The notes: generated by a model not told the origin, from the letters alone. A stretch of 64,000 nucleotides of DNA from Pseudokineococcus marinus (GCF_037482405.1 NZ_JBBHZZ010000002.1:496001-560000); one strand, 5' to 3'. Counted from the stretch's first letter, positions 15,290 to 24,071 are shown. A program made the numbers and translations.

Positions 15290-16470
15290 GGCGCGATCGT
15301 GGCAGACGCCCCCGCCGCGCGTCCGCCGGAGGGCCCCGCCCCCTGCTCCTGGGGCTCCGTCAGCCACGTGCGGAGCACGTCCGCGCAGCGGTGCAGGTCC
15401 GCCACGGGGCAGCGCTCGTCGTCGGCGTGCGCCAGCAGGGGGTCGCCCGGCCCGAGGTTGACCGCCGGGACGCCGAGGGCGCTGAAGCGCGCGACGTCCG
15501 TCCACCCCAGCTTGGCCCGCGGCTCCTCCCCCGTGGCGGCGACGACGGCCGCCGCCGCCGGGCGGTCCAGGCCCGGCCGGGCGCCCTCGGCGCCGTCGGT
15601 GCGCACGACCTCGTAGCCGGCGAGCAGCTCGCGCAGGTCGGCCTCGGCCTGCGCGAGCGTGCGGTCGGGCGCGAAGCGGTGGTTGACCGTGACGACGCAG
15701 GCGTCGGGGACGACGTTGCCGGCCGTGCCGCCGCGGATGCCGACCGCCTGCAGGCTCTGGCGGAACACGAGGCCGTCGACCTCCCGCTCGCCCGGGTCGT
15801 GGTCGGCCAGCAGCGCGAGCAGGGGCGCGGCGGCGTGGACGGCGTTGCGCCCGCGCCAGGGCCGGGCGGAGTGCGCCGGGACGCCGCGCAGGTGCACCTC
15901 GACCCGCAGGGTCCCGTTGCACCCGCCCTCGACCGCCGCGGACGTGGGCTCGCCGAGCACGGCGACGTCCCCCGCCAGCCAGTCCGGGTGGGAGGCGGCG
16001 AGGCGGCCGAGGCCGTTGAGCTCGGCCTCGACCTCCTCGTGGTCGTAGAAGACCCACGTGACGTCGCGGGCGGGCTCGACCAGGGACGCGGCCAGCGACA
16101 GCGCGACGGCGACACCGCCCTTCATGTCGCAGGTGCCCCGGCCGTGGACGACGGCGTCCGCGCCCTCCCCCGTGCGCCACGTCGGCAGGTTGGGGCTGCC
16201 GTCCTCGCGCCGCCCCAGGGGCACGGTGTCGAGGTGGCCCGCGACGACGACCCGCGAGGCCCGGCCGAGGTGCGTGCGCGCGACGACGGCGTCGCCGTCG
16301 CGCAGCACCTCCAGGTGCGCGCAGGCGGAGAGGGCCGCCTCGACGGCGTCGGCGAGGCGGGTCTCGGCCCCGCTCACGGACTCGACGTCGCACACCGCCT
16401 GGAGCAGGTCGGCGAGGTCGGCGGAGAGGTCGAGCGCGGCGGGCGGCCCGGCCGTCGGGAGCGTCGTCAT
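15286..16470 (-). CDS. dapE: Succinyl-diaminopimelate desuccinylase
   Basis: 394 residues, M20 metallopeptidase fold. It hydrolyses N-succinyl-LL-DAP to LL-DAP and succinate in lysine/peptidoglycan synthesis. Metal ligands are visible in VVAGHLDTVPLG, GRGTCDMKGGVAV, the catalytic Glu pair in FYDHEEVEAE, the Glu of VLGEPTSA, and a C-terminal His-containing zinc-site region. ATG 16470 is divergent from dapD, only 49 bases away, and sits 7 bases from a TACCCT -10 element. It heads a four-gene chain in which each stop overlaps the next start by 4 bases. Confidence 0.93.
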   Translation of the reverse strand: MTTLPTAGPPAALDLSADLADLLQAVCDVESVSGAETRLADAVEAALSACAHLEVLRDGDAVVARTHLGRASRVVVAGHLDTVPLGRREDGSPNLPTWRTGEGADAVVHGRGTCDMKGGVAVALSLAASLVEPARDVTWVFYDHEEVEAELNGLGRLAASHPDWLAGDVAVLGEPTSAAVEGGCNGTLRVEVHLRGVPAHSARPWRGRNAVHAAAPLLALLADHDPGEREVDGLVFRQSLQAVGIRGGTAGNVVPDACVVTVNHRFAPDRTLAQAEADLRELLAGYEVVRTDGAEGARPGLDRPAAAAVVAATGEEPRAKLGWTDVARFSALGVPAVNLGPGDPLLAHADDERCPVADLHRCADVLRTWLTEPQEQGAGPSGGRAAGASATIAP

Positions 16471-16477
16471 GGGCCGG

Positions 16478-16513
16478 AGGGTAGGCGGGGGGCGGCGGGC
16501 GCCCGGGTAGCCT
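16478..16513. promoter_or_regulatory. Divergent leaderless promoters of dapE and dapD
   Basis: In a 49-base intergenic region, TACCCT (minus, 16478-16483) lies 7 bases before the dapE ATG and TAGCCT (plus, 16508-16513) lies 6 bases before the dapD ATG. Neither start has a ribosome-binding site, so both messages should begin at or near AUG. The two promoters probably share control of the DAP pathway. Confidence 0.6.
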
Positions 16514-16519
16514 CGCCCC

Positions 16520-17548
16520 ATGCCGGACGCCCCCGCCGACGTGCCCGCCGACTCGACCGCCGCCAGCACCACCCCCGGGCGCGAGGGGGTGCCCGCGGGC
16601 CGCTGGGCCTGGGGCTACGGCCTCGCGACGAGCACCGACGGCGGCGCCGTCCTCGACACCTGGTACCCGGCGCCCGCGCTGGGCCACCCGGGCGAGGACC
16701 CGGGCCCCTTCGGCGTCCCCGCCTCCCTGGCCGCGCTGGAGGGCGAGGACCCGCGCCGCGGGACGCGCAGCCACGTGGTGCGCACCGTCGTCGACCTCGA
16801 CGCCGCCCCGGCCGACGTGCCGGACGCCTACCTGCGCCTGCACCTGCTCTCCCACCGCCTCGTGCGGCCGCACGGCGTCGACCTCACCGGGCTCTTCGGC
16901 GTGCTCCCGACCGTCGTCTGGACCTCCGCCGGACCTTGCGCCGTCGAGGGCTTCGAGGAGGTGCGCGGCCGCCTGCTGGCCGACCGCGGCGAGCGGGTCG
17001 TCGTGCTCGGCGTCGACAAGTTCCCCCGCATGACCGACTACGTGCTGCCCGCGGGCGTGCGCGTCGCCGACGCCTCGCGGGTGCGCCTCGGCGCCCACCT
17101 CGCGAGCGGCACGACCGTCATGCACGAGGGCTTCGTCAACTTCAACGCCGGCACGCTGGGCGCCTCCATGGTCGAGGGCCGGATCAGCGCGGGCGTCGTC
17201 GTCGGCGACGGCTCCGACGTCGGCGGCGGCTCGTCGATCATGGGGACGCTGTCCGGCGGGGGCACGGAGGTCGTCTCGGTGGGCGAGCGCTGCCTCCTCG
17301 GCGCCAACGCGGGCATCGGGATCTCCCTCGGCGACGACTGCGTCGTGGAGGCGGGCCTCTACGTCACCGCGGGCACCAAGGTCTCCGTGCTCGACCCGCA
17401 GGGCGGCGCGAGCCGGGTGGTCAAGGCCCGCGAGCTGTCGGGCGCCGACGGCCTGCAGCTGTGGCGCAACTCCACGACCGGCGCCGTCGAGGCGCGGTCC
17501 CGCACCGGGTCCTGGGGCGCGCTCAACGCGGCGCTCCACGCGAACTAG
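16520..17548 (+). CDS. dapD: 2,3,4,5-tetrahydropyridine-2,6-dicarboxylate N-succinyltransferase
   Basis: 342 residues, the longer actinobacterial DapD type. It succinylates tetrahydrodipicolinate in the succinylase branch of DAP/lysine synthesis. The N-terminal half is mixed alpha/beta; the C-terminal half is a left-handed beta helix with hexapeptide repeats (VRLGAHLASGTTVMHEG, MVEGRISAGVVVGDGSDVGG, then CLLGANAGIGISLGDDCVV). The substrate-site motif VNFNAGTLG is present. ATG with a -10 element 6 bases upstream. Pairs with divergent dapE; dapC lies 4 kb away. Confidence 0.95.
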   Translation: MPDAPADVPADSTAASTTPGREGVPAGRWAWGYGLATSTDGGAVLDTWYPAPALGHPGEDPGPFGVPASLAALEGEDPRRGTRSHVVRTVVDLDAAPADVPDAYLRLHLLSHRLVRPHGVDLTGLFGVLPTVVWTSAGPCAVEGFEEVRGRLLADRGERVVVLGVDKFPRMTDYVLPAGVRVADASRVRLGAHLASGTTVMHEGFVNFNAGTLGASMVEGRISAGVVVGDGSDVGGGSSIMGTLSGGGTEVVSVGERCLLGANAGIGISLGDDCVVEAGLYVTAGTKVSVLDPQGGASRVVKARELSGADGLQLWRNSTTGAVEARSRTGSWGALNAALHAN

Positions 17549-17571
17549 CGCCGGCGCCCGGTCGACCCGCC

Positions 17572-18507
17572 GTGCCCCGCACCACCGCCGCCCGCCGGGC
17601 CGCCGAGCGGCGTCGGCGCCTGCGGCGCAGCGCGACGGTCGGGGCGCTGGCGCTCGTCACCGTCGGCGCGGGCGTGGTCGTCGCGGTGCGCGACGGCGCC
17701 GTGCCCGCGGTCAGCGCGCGGTGCACCGCCGAGGCCGGCGGGGACGAGCACACGCTGACGGCGGACCGCGCGGCCGTGGCGGCGCTCATCACCGCCCGGG
17801 CCCGGGCGCGCGGCCTGCCGCCGCGGGCCGCCACCATCGCCATCGCCACGGCGGTGCAGGAGTCGGGGCTGCGGAACCTCGCCTACGGCGACCGGGACTC
17901 CCTCGGGCTCTTCCAGCAGCGCCCCTCGCAGGGCTGGGGCACGCCCGAGCAGGTGCAGGACCCGCTGTACGCCACCGACGCCTTCTACGACGGGCTGGTG
18001 GAGGTCGAGGGCTACGAGGGCCTCGACGTGACGGTCGCCGCCCAGGAGGTGCAGCGCTCCGGCTTCCCGACGGCGTACGCCGACCACGAGCCCGAGGCGC
18101 GCGCCCTGGCCTCGGCGCTCACCGGGTACTCCCCCGCGGCGCTCGTGTGCCGGCTGCCGGAGGTCGAGCCGACGGGCGAGCCGCAGGTGCCGGGGGACGA
18201 CGGCCTGCTGCCGCGGGCCCGCGTCGTCGTCGAGGAGGCCGCGGCGCAGCTCGGCGAGGACCTCGTGGCCGCCGGCGACCCGGGCGCAGCACCCCCGGGC
18301 GCGGTCCTCGAGCGGGTCCACGGCGAGGACGAGGCCGGCGTGCGCGACGGCTGGGCGCTGGCGCACTGGGCCGTCGCCCGCGCCGTCGGCACCGACGTCG
18401 TCGAGGTGGCGACCGACGGTCGCCGCTGGTCGCGCGGCGAGGCCGCGTGGGTCGAGGACCCCGCGGCGCCCGGGCCGGGCGTCGTGCGCGTCACCGTCGC
18501 GGGCTGA
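17572..18507 (+). CDS. Membrane-anchored lysozyme/transglycosylase-like protein
   Basis: 311 residues from GTG 17572. A basic N-terminus (RRAAERRRRLRRS), one helix (ATVGALALVTVGAGVVVAV), then an extracytoplasmic region with TIAIATAVQESGLRNLAYGD and DSLGLFQQRPSQGWGTPEQV, the Glu-containing motif of lytic-transglycosylase-like actinobacterial proteins. Two Cys (after the helix and near residue 197) could form a disulfide. The last ~100 residues are not recognised. Peptidoglycan is the likely substrate, by fold only. It follows dapD by 23 bases and may share its message. Confidence 0.7.
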   Translation: MPRTTAARRAAERRRRLRRSATVGALALVTVGAGVVVAVRDGAVPAVSARCTAEAGGDEHTLTADRAAVAALITARARARGLPPRAATIAIATAVQESGLRNLAYGDRDSLGLFQQRPSQGWGTPEQVQDPLYATDAFYDGLVEVEGYEGLDVTVAAQEVQRSGFPTAYADHEPEARALASALTGYSPAALVCRLPEVEPTGEPQVPGDDGLLPRARVVVEEAAAQLGEDLVAAGDPGAAPPGAVLERVHGEDEAGVRDGWALAHWAVARAVGTDVVEVATDGRRWSRGEAAWVEDPAAPGPGVVRVTVAG

Positions 18508-18573
18508 CCGAGCGACGGCCAGTCGGGCAGCGGGGCGTCGGGCAGCCGGTCGTCCAGCGGCGGGGCGCGGGCC

Positions 18574-19542
18574 TCAGGGCCGGGCGCCGCCCAGGTCGAG
18601 CTCCCCCGCGTCGACGAGCGCCCGCACCGCCTGGCGGCAGGTCTCGGCCGAGGACCACCGCGGCGTGAAGCCGAGCACCTCGCGTCCCCGCCGGGTGCTG
18701 CAGGAGTGGCTGCGCAGCAGGTGCGCCCGGCTCGCCTCGACGTGCTCCGGGGCGGTCACCTCGGCGAAGCGCTCCCACGTCACGAGGTCGAGGACGGCCT
18801 CCCGCCCGAACCAGGCCGCGGCGGCCCGGGCCAGGCCGCGGGAGGTCGTCGCCTGCGGCGAGACCGCGTGGAAGGCGAGGCCGGCGGCGTCCTCCCGGCG
18901 CTCGAGGACCCGCTCGTGCAGCGCCGCCACGTCGTCGGCGTGGACGTGGTGCAGCAGCTCGGAGCCGGAGCCCGGCAGGACGAGCGGCTCGCCCGCCGCC
19001 AGTCGCTGCCACACCGACGGGTCGAGGTTGCCCGCCGGGGTGATGCACGGCCAGCCCGGGCCGCTGATGTGGCCCGGGTGCACGACGGTGCTGACGAGGC
19101 CGCCGCGGCGGGTCTCCTCGAGGAGCAGCCGCTCGACCGCGTCCTTCTGCACGCCGTACTCGCCGTACGGCTCGCGGTCGTCGTCCTCGTCCATCGGCGC
19201 CACGGTGCTGTCGCCGTGGACCCACACGGTGCCGGTGTGCACGAGGTGCCCCACCCGCCCCCGCAGCCCCTCGACGAGCTGGGCGGCCGAGGACGCGGTG
19301 AAGCAGACGAGGTCGACGACGGCGTCGGGGCGCAGGTCGGCGACCCGGCCGGCGAAGGTGCCGGCGGCGTCCTCGGCCTCCCGGTCCACCTGCACCCGCT
19401 CGACGGAGGCCCACGCCGCGTCGGGCGCGTAGGGCTCGCGCGTGCCGCGGCTCATCGCGACGACCTCGTGCCCGGCGCGCACGAGGCGCGGGACGAGGGA
19501 GGTGCCGATGTGGCCCGTGGCCCCGACGACCACGACCCTCAC
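18574..19542 (-). CDS. NAD-dependent epimerase/dehydratase-family (SDR) protein
   Basis: 322 residues. N-terminal Rossmann motif VRVVVVGATGHIGTSLVPRL. The extended-SDR active-site Tyr-x-x-x-Lys is seen as YGEYGVQKD, near residue 132. Later blocks (HPGHISGPGW, HHVHADDVAALH) are usual for isoflavone-reductase/epimerase-like members. Substrate unknown. GTG 19542 overlaps the stop of the small membrane-protein gene (GTGA), making it the third gene of a citrate synthase-led unit. Convergent with the lysozyme-like gene. Confidence 0.85.
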   Translation of the reverse strand: MRVVVVGATGHIGTSLVPRLVRAGHEVVAMSRGTREPYAPDAAWASVERVQVDREAEDAAGTFAGRVADLRPDAVVDLVCFTASSAAQLVEGLRGRVGHLVHTGTVWVHGDSTVAPMDEDDDREPYGEYGVQKDAVERLLLEETRRGGLVSTVVHPGHISGPGWPCITPAGNLDPSVWQRLAAGEPLVLPGSGSELLHHVHADDVAALHERVLERREDAAGLAFHAVSPQATTSRGLARAAAAWFGREAVLDLVTWERFAEVTAPEHVEASRAHLLRSHSCSTRRGREVLGFTPRWSSAETCRQAVRALVDAGELDLGGARP

Positions 19543-19826
19543 GCGCCGCTCCCGCCGCCCCGCGCGTCGTGGAGGGCCCGGCGCTTGACGGCCTCGCCGA
19601 AGACGGACAGGCCGGCCCCCTGCAGGCACAGGCCGACGACGCCGCCGAGCACCCAGCCCGGGGCGCCCGCCCCGCGCCGCACGGCCGCGTCCCCCGTGAC
19701 GCAGGCGCCGGCGCCGACGAGCGCGAGGCCCAGCGGCGCGAGCCGGGCCCACAGGCGCAGGTCGTCGTCGTCGGCCGTCAGGGCGCGCAGCGCCCGCGTG
19801 CCCGGCCCCCCGGCGGAGGGGGCCAC
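19539..19826 (-). CDS. Small two-helix membrane protein (DUF2530-like)
   Basis: 95 residues. After an acidic start (LRALTADDDDLRLWARLAPL) there are two hydrophobic helices (LGLALVGAGACVTGDAAV and GWVLGGVVGLCLQGAGLSVFG) and a basic end (VKRRALHDARG). It resembles small actinobacterial DUF2530-type proteins, but I am not certain of the family. GTG 19826 begins 1 base after the citrate synthase stop, and its end overlaps the epimerase start, so all three are likely co-translated. Confidence 0.65.
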   Translation of the reverse strand: MAPSAGGPGTRALRALTADDDDLRLWARLAPLGLALVGAGACVTGDAAVRRGAGAPGWVLGGVVGLCLQGAGLSVFGEAVKRRALHDARGGGSGA

Positions 19827-19827
19827 G

Positions 19828-21144
19828 TCAGCGCTGGTCCATCGGCACGTAGGAGCGCTCGGGCTCGCCCACGTAGACCTGGCGGGGGCGCCCGATCTTC
19901 GTCTGCGGGTCCTCCATCATCTCCCGCCACTGGGCGATCCAGCCCGGGAGGCGCCCGATGGCGAAGAGCACCGTGAACATCCGCGTGGGGAAGCCCATGG
20001 CCTTGTAGATGAGGCCGGTGTAGAAGTCGACGTTCGGGTAGAGCTTGCGCTCGACGAAGTAGTCGTCGCGCAGGGCGATCTCCTCGAGCCGCAGCGCCAC
20101 GTCGAGGCGCGGGTCGTTGACGCCGAGCTGCTCGAGCACCCGGTCGGCCGTCTTCTTGACGATCGCGGCGCGCGGGTCGTAGTTCTTGTAGACCCGGTGC
20201 CCGAAGCCCATGAGCCGGACGCCCTTCTCCTTCTTCTTCACCCGCTCCATGAAGGTGTCCACGTCGTCGCCGCTCGCGATGATGTCGTCGAGCATGGTGA
20301 GGACGGCGGAGTTCGCGCCGCCGTGCAGCGGCCCGGAGAGGGCGTGGATGCCCGCCGACACCGACGCGTAGAGGTTGGCCTGGCCGGACCCGACCATGCG
20401 GACCGTCGACGTCGAGCAGTTCTGCTCGTGGTCGGCGTGGAGGATGAAGAGCTGGTCGAGCGCCGACGCCAGCGCCGGGTCGACCTCGTAGGGCTCCGCC
20501 GGGAAGCCGAACGTCATCCGGAGGAAGTTCTCGACGAGGCCGAGCGAGTTGTCCGGGTAGAGGAACGGCTGCCCGAGGGTCTTCTTGTGCGCGTACGCGG
20601 CGATCGTCGGCAGCTTCGCCATGAGGCGGACGGTCGAGAGGTCGACGGCGCGCCGGTCGAAGGGGTCGAGGCTCTCCTCGTAGAACGTCGAGAGCGCCGA
20701 GACGGCGGAGCTGAGCACCGGCATCGGGTGGGCGTTCGAGGGGAACCCGTCGAAGAAGTTCTTGAGGTCCTCGTGGAGCAGGGTGTGGCGCCGCAGGCTC
20801 GCGGAGAAGTCCTCCAGCTCGGCCGCGCTCGGCAGGTGGCCGTAGATGAGCAGGAAGCTCGTCTCGAGGAAGGTCGAGCCCTCCGCGAGCTGCTCGATCG
20901 GGTAGCCGCGGTAGCGCAGGATCCCCGCGTCGCCGTCGATGTAGGTGATCTCGGAGCGGCACGAGGCCGTGTTGACGAAGCCCGGGTCGAGCGTGACGAG
21001 CCCTGTCTCCTTGAGCAGCCCGGAGACGTCGACGCCCGCGCTGCCCTCCGTGGCCGGCACGGTCGCCAGCGGCAGCTCGCCCCCGGCGTGCCGCAGCACG
21101 CTGCCCTCGGGTCCGGCTCCGGCGGCGTCCTGGGTCTCGGTCAC
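19828..21144 (-). CDS. gltA: Citrate synthase
   Basis: 438 residues, type II (Gram-negative/actinobacterial GltA-like) citrate synthase that condenses acetyl-CoA with oxaloacetate. Catalytic residues are visible: His in PLHGGANSAVLTML, His in LMGFGHRVYKNYDPRA, and the Asp in VDFYTGLIYKAMGFP. GTG 21144 is preceded by GAGGAG at 6 bases. Upstream, 21145-21325 is a 181-base non-coding region holding its promoter, with nothing recognisable in it. Followed by a small membrane-protein gene 1 base later. Confidence 0.95.
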   Translation of the reverse strand: MTETQDAAGAGPEGSVLRHAGGELPLATVPATEGSAGVDVSGLLKETGLVTLDPGFVNTASCRSEITYIDGDAGILRYRGYPIEQLAEGSTFLETSFLLIYGHLPSAAELEDFSASLRRHTLLHEDLKNFFDGFPSNAHPMPVLSSAVSALSTFYEESLDPFDRRAVDLSTVRLMAKLPTIAAYAHKKTLGQPFLYPDNSLGLVENFLRMTFGFPAEPYEVDPALASALDQLFILHADHEQNCSTSTVRMVGSGQANLYASVSAGIHALSGPLHGGANSAVLTMLDDIIASGDDVDTFMERVKKKEKGVRLMGFGHRVYKNYDPRAAIVKKTADRVLEQLGVNDPRLDVALRLEEIALRDDYFVERKLYPNVDFYTGLIYKAMGFPTRMFTVLFAIGRLPGWIAQWREMMEDPQTKIGRPRQVYVGEPERSYVPMDQR

Positions 21145-21325
21145 GGGCGTCTCCTCGCAGCAGCGCGGCTCGGCGTGCGGGCCGCTCTCGTGGTCGTGGG
21201 GCCGCACCGCCCGCGGCGACCGGGTCGCGGCGCCGGGGCGGGGACGGCGGGGCGCCGTCTCGGGCGCCTCCCGCACGCTACCGGGCGCCGGTGACGGGCG
21301 GCGACCACGGCGGCCGCTCCGCGCC

Positions 21326-22546
21326 TCAGCCCGCCAGCCGCTCCGCGGCGGACGCGACCCGCTCGTCGGTGGCGGTGAGCGCCACCCGCACGTGCCGCTC
21401 GCCGGCGGCCCCGTAGAAGGAGCCCGGCGCGACGAGCACGCCGCGGTCGGCCAGGCGGGCGACGGTGTCCATGGCGGGCTCGTCGAAGGTCGTCCAGAGG
21501 TAGAGCCCGGCGTCGGAGCGCTCGACACGACCGCCGGCCGCCGTGACCGCGTCCCGCAGCACGGCCCGCCGAGCGCGGTAGCGCTCCTTCTGCTCCGCCA
21601 CGTGCGCGTCGTCCCCGAGCGCCGTCCGCAGCACCTCCTGCACCGGGCGCGGGACGATGACGCCCGCGTGCTTGCGCACGCCGACGAGGTGCCGGACGAG
21701 CGCGGGGCACCCGGCGACGAACGCCGCGCGGTACCCGGCGAGGTTCGACTGCTTGGACAGCGAGTAGACCGACAGCACGCCGCGGCTGTCCCCGCCGGTG
21801 GCGCGGGGGTCGAGCACGCTCGGCGGCACGAGGTCGCCGCGCTCGTCGACGTCCACCTCGCCGGCGGCGCCACGGTCGGCGGGGGTCCAGCCCAGCTCGG
21901 CGTAGCACTCGTCCCCGGCCACGACGACGTCGTGCTCGCGGGCCCACGCCACGACCTCGGCCAGCCGGCGGACGTCGTCGACGGCGCCGGTCGGGTTCGA
22001 CGGGGAGTTGAGCCAGACCAGGCGCACCCGGCCGGTGCCCCCGCCGGGCAGGTCGACGACCGGTGAGGGCAGTGACGCCACGTCGTCGAGCGGCAGCGGC
22101 GCGGCGCCGGCCAGGCGGGCGCCGACGTCGTACGTCGGGTAGGCGACGAGGGGGTGGACGACGACGTCCCCGGGCCCGAGGCCGAGCAGCGTGGGCAGCC
22201 ACGCCACGAGCTCCTTGGAGCCCGGCGTCGGCATGACGCCGTCGGGGTCGAGGTCCGGCACGCCGCGGCGGCGGGCGAACCACGCCGCCACCGCCTCGCG
22301 GACGGCGGGGGTGCCCCACACCTGCGGGTAGCCCGGCGCGTCGGAGGCCCCCGCCAGGGCGTCGCGCAGCAGGGCCGGCGTCGGGTCGACGGGGGTGCCG
22401 ACCGACAGGTCGACGAGGCCGCCCGGTGCTCGGCGGGCGCGCTCGGCGTGGGGGGCCAGCGCGTCCCACGGGAAGTCGGGCAGGGCCAGCCGCCCGGCCC
22501 CGCCCCCCGCGGCGGGGGGGCGGGCGCCGCCGGTGACGGCGCTCAG
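21326..22546 (-). CDS. dapC: Succinyldiaminopimelate transaminase
   Basis: 406 residues, class I/II PLP aminotransferase of the actinobacterial DapC type. It makes N-succinyl-LL-DAP, the DapE substrate. Seen: SVGTPVDPTPALLRDAL, WLNSPSNPTGAVDD, DECYAELGW, the PLP Lys in YSLSKQSNLAGYRAAF, and the C-terminal HVRVALTAT. There is no ATG, GTG or TTG between the ferredoxin stop and the conserved core. The best start is CTG 22546, which overlaps the ferredoxin stop (CTGA) and has a GGAG site 9 bases upstream. The ferredoxin-dapC pair is conserved in actinobacteria. Confidence 0.88.
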   Translation of the reverse strand: MSAVTGGARPPAAGGGAGRLALPDFPWDALAPHAERARRAPGGLVDLSVGTPVDPTPALLRDALAGASDAPGYPQVWGTPAVREAVAAWFARRRGVPDLDPDGVMPTPGSKELVAWLPTLLGLGPGDVVVHPLVAYPTYDVGARLAGAAPLPLDDVASLPSPVVDLPGGGTGRVRLVWLNSPSNPTGAVDDVRRLAEVVAWAREHDVVVAGDECYAELGWTPADRGAAGEVDVDERGDLVPPSVLDPRATGGDSRGVLSVYSLSKQSNLAGYRAAFVAGCPALVRHLVGVRKHAGVIVPRPVQEVLRTALGDDAHVAEQKERYRARRAVLRDAVTAAGGRVERSDAGLYLWTTFDEPAMDTVARLADRGVLVAPGSFYGAAGERHVRVALTATDERVASAAERLAG

Positions 22547-22869
22547 CTGTCGTGCTCCTGCGGCGGGAGCGCGGTGACGACGGGGTGGTCCTTGTGGATG
22601 ACGCCCATCTTCGCGGCGCCGCCGGGCGAGCCGAGGTCGTCGAAGAACTCGACGTTGGCGGCCGTGAAGGCGCTCCACTGCTCGGGGACGTCGTCCTCGT
22701 AGTAGATGGCCTCGACGGGGCACACCGGCTCGCAGGCGCCGCAGTCCACGCACTCGTCGGGGTGGATGTAGAGGGCCCGGTCGCCCTCGTAGATGCAGTC
22801 GACCGGGCACTCCTCGATGCAGGCCTTGTCCTTGAGGTCGACGCAGGGCTGGGCGATGACGTACGTCAC
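22543..22869 (-). CDS. fdxA: 7Fe ferredoxin (one 3Fe-4S and one 4Fe-4S cluster)
   Basis: 108 residues. An acidic electron carrier of the FdxA/FdxC type. The first cluster motif is CVDLKDKACIEECPVDC, where the spacing leaves three cysteines for a 3Fe-4S cluster; the second is CVDCGACEPVCP. GTG 22869 has a GGAGG site 8 bases upstream, giving the usual VTYVIAQPCVD opening. Directly followed by dapC with a 4-base overlap. Confidence 0.95.
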   Translation of the reverse strand: MTYVIAQPCVDLKDKACIEECPVDCIYEGDRALYIHPDECVDCGACEPVCPVEAIYYEDDVPEQWSAFTAANVEFFDDLGSPGGAAKMGVIHKDHPVVTALPPQEHDS

Positions 22870-23051
22870 GGGTCGTGCCTCCGGGCTCTCGAGGTCGCCG
22901 GCGCACCGGGGCGCGCCGTCGGCGGAACGGTGGGTCAATCTACCCGGCGGGGCGGCGCTCGCCCCGCCGGACCGCCCCGCGGGACGGCGCGCGCCGCAGG
23001 GCCGCGGGGCGGAGCGGGAGTCGGGGTGGGCCGCCGTGGCACGCTCCGGGC

Positions 23052-24065
23052 GTGCTGCCGTCCTCCGACCCGCCGCCCTCCGCCGGCCAGCGGGTCGTCG
23101 TGCGCCACCGGCTCCCCGACGGGTCGGCGACCGACGTCGTCGGCGAGCTCGAGCGCGCGGGCGACCCCCTCGTGGTGCGCCGGGCCGACGGGGACGTCGT
23201 GGAGGTGCGGGCGCACGACGTCGTCGCCGCGCGCCGGGTGCCGCCCCGGGTGCGCCGCCCGCGCCCCGGGGAGCCGGTCGTCGGCGTGCTCGACCTCGAG
23301 GCGGCCCTGGCGCGCGCCTGGCTGCCGGCCGGCGCCGAGCCCGACGGGCGGTGGCTGCTGCGCTCGGCCGGGGACCGCACGCGCCGCGCGAGCTCCGTGC
23401 TGGCCCTCGGCCCGCCCGAGCCCGGCGCGGGAGGCCTCCCGGGCGCGGTGGACCGGGCGTCCGCGTGGCTCGTCGCCCGCGGGTCGACGCCCCGCTTCCA
23501 GCTGCCGCGCTCGACGGGCGCCCCGGTCGGCGCCGCCGCGCGGGCGGACGCCGCGGGCCTGGCCGCCGTCGAGGACCTCGACGCCGAGCTCGACGGGCGG
23601 GGCTGGGCGCGCGTCAGCCCGACGACCGTCATGGTCGGCGCCCTGCCCGGAGCCTCCGACACCGCCACCGCACCGGTCGACCTCCTGCGCGCCCCCGACG
23701 CCGCGTGGTCGCGCCTCGTGCGCCCCGGCGAGGCTGACGACCCGGTGGTGGCCGCGCTGCTGCTCTCCGCGCCCGACCAGGCCTTCGCCGTCGTCCGTCC
23801 CGGCACCGACGCCGTCGCGGCCGGCCGGATGGCCGTGGCCGACGGCTGGGCCGTGCTCACCGACCTCGCCGTCGCGCCCGCGCACCGGCGCCGGGGGCTC
23901 GCCCGCGCGGCCGTCGCCGAGCTCTCGTCGTGGGCGGCCGGGCGCGGCGCCGAGCGCCTGGCGCTGCAGGTGGCCGACGGCAACGACGGCGCCCGGGCCC
24001 TCTACGCCTCGCTCGGCCTCGTCGAGCACCACCGCTACGCCTACCGCGAGGCGCCGCGCGCCTGA
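23052..24065 (+). CDS. GNAT-family N-acetyltransferase (Rv0428c/cg3035-like)
   Basis: 337 residues. An N-terminal ~70-residue beta domain (VVVRHRLPDGSATDVVGELE) is joined to a C-terminal GNAT domain with the acetyl-CoA loop VAPAHRRRGLARAAVAEL near residue 278 and the final ALYASLGLVEHHRYAYRE. The combination is that of the Rv0428c/cg3035 family. Acceptor unknown. GTG 23052 lies 6 bases from CACGCT, a weak -10 match, suggesting a leaderless message. Convergent with the VanW gene across a repeat-rich 132-base spacer. Confidence 0.85.
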   Translation: MLPSSDPPPSAGQRVVVRHRLPDGSATDVVGELERAGDPLVVRRADGDVVEVRAHDVVAARRVPPRVRRPRPGEPVVGVLDLEAALARAWLPAGAEPDGRWLLRSAGDRTRRASSVLALGPPEPGAGGLPGAVDRASAWLVARGSTPRFQLPRSTGAPVGAAARADAAGLAAVEDLDAELDGRGWARVSPTTVMVGALPGASDTATAPVDLLRAPDAAWSRLVRPGEADDPVVAALLLSAPDQAFAVVRPGTDAVAAGRMAVADGWAVLTDLAVAPAHRRRGLARAAVAELSSWAAGRGAERLALQVADGNDGARALYASLGLVEHHRYAYREAPRA

Positions 24066-24071
24066 GCCCGG

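Noticed and set aside
10408..18507. An open frame of about 2,700 codons on the plus strand, and many other frames longer than 500 codons opposite real genes
   Set aside because: At about 75% GC, stop codons are scarce in unused frames. These frames are Arg/Pro/Ala-rich, lack recognisable domains and cross clear genes in other frames.
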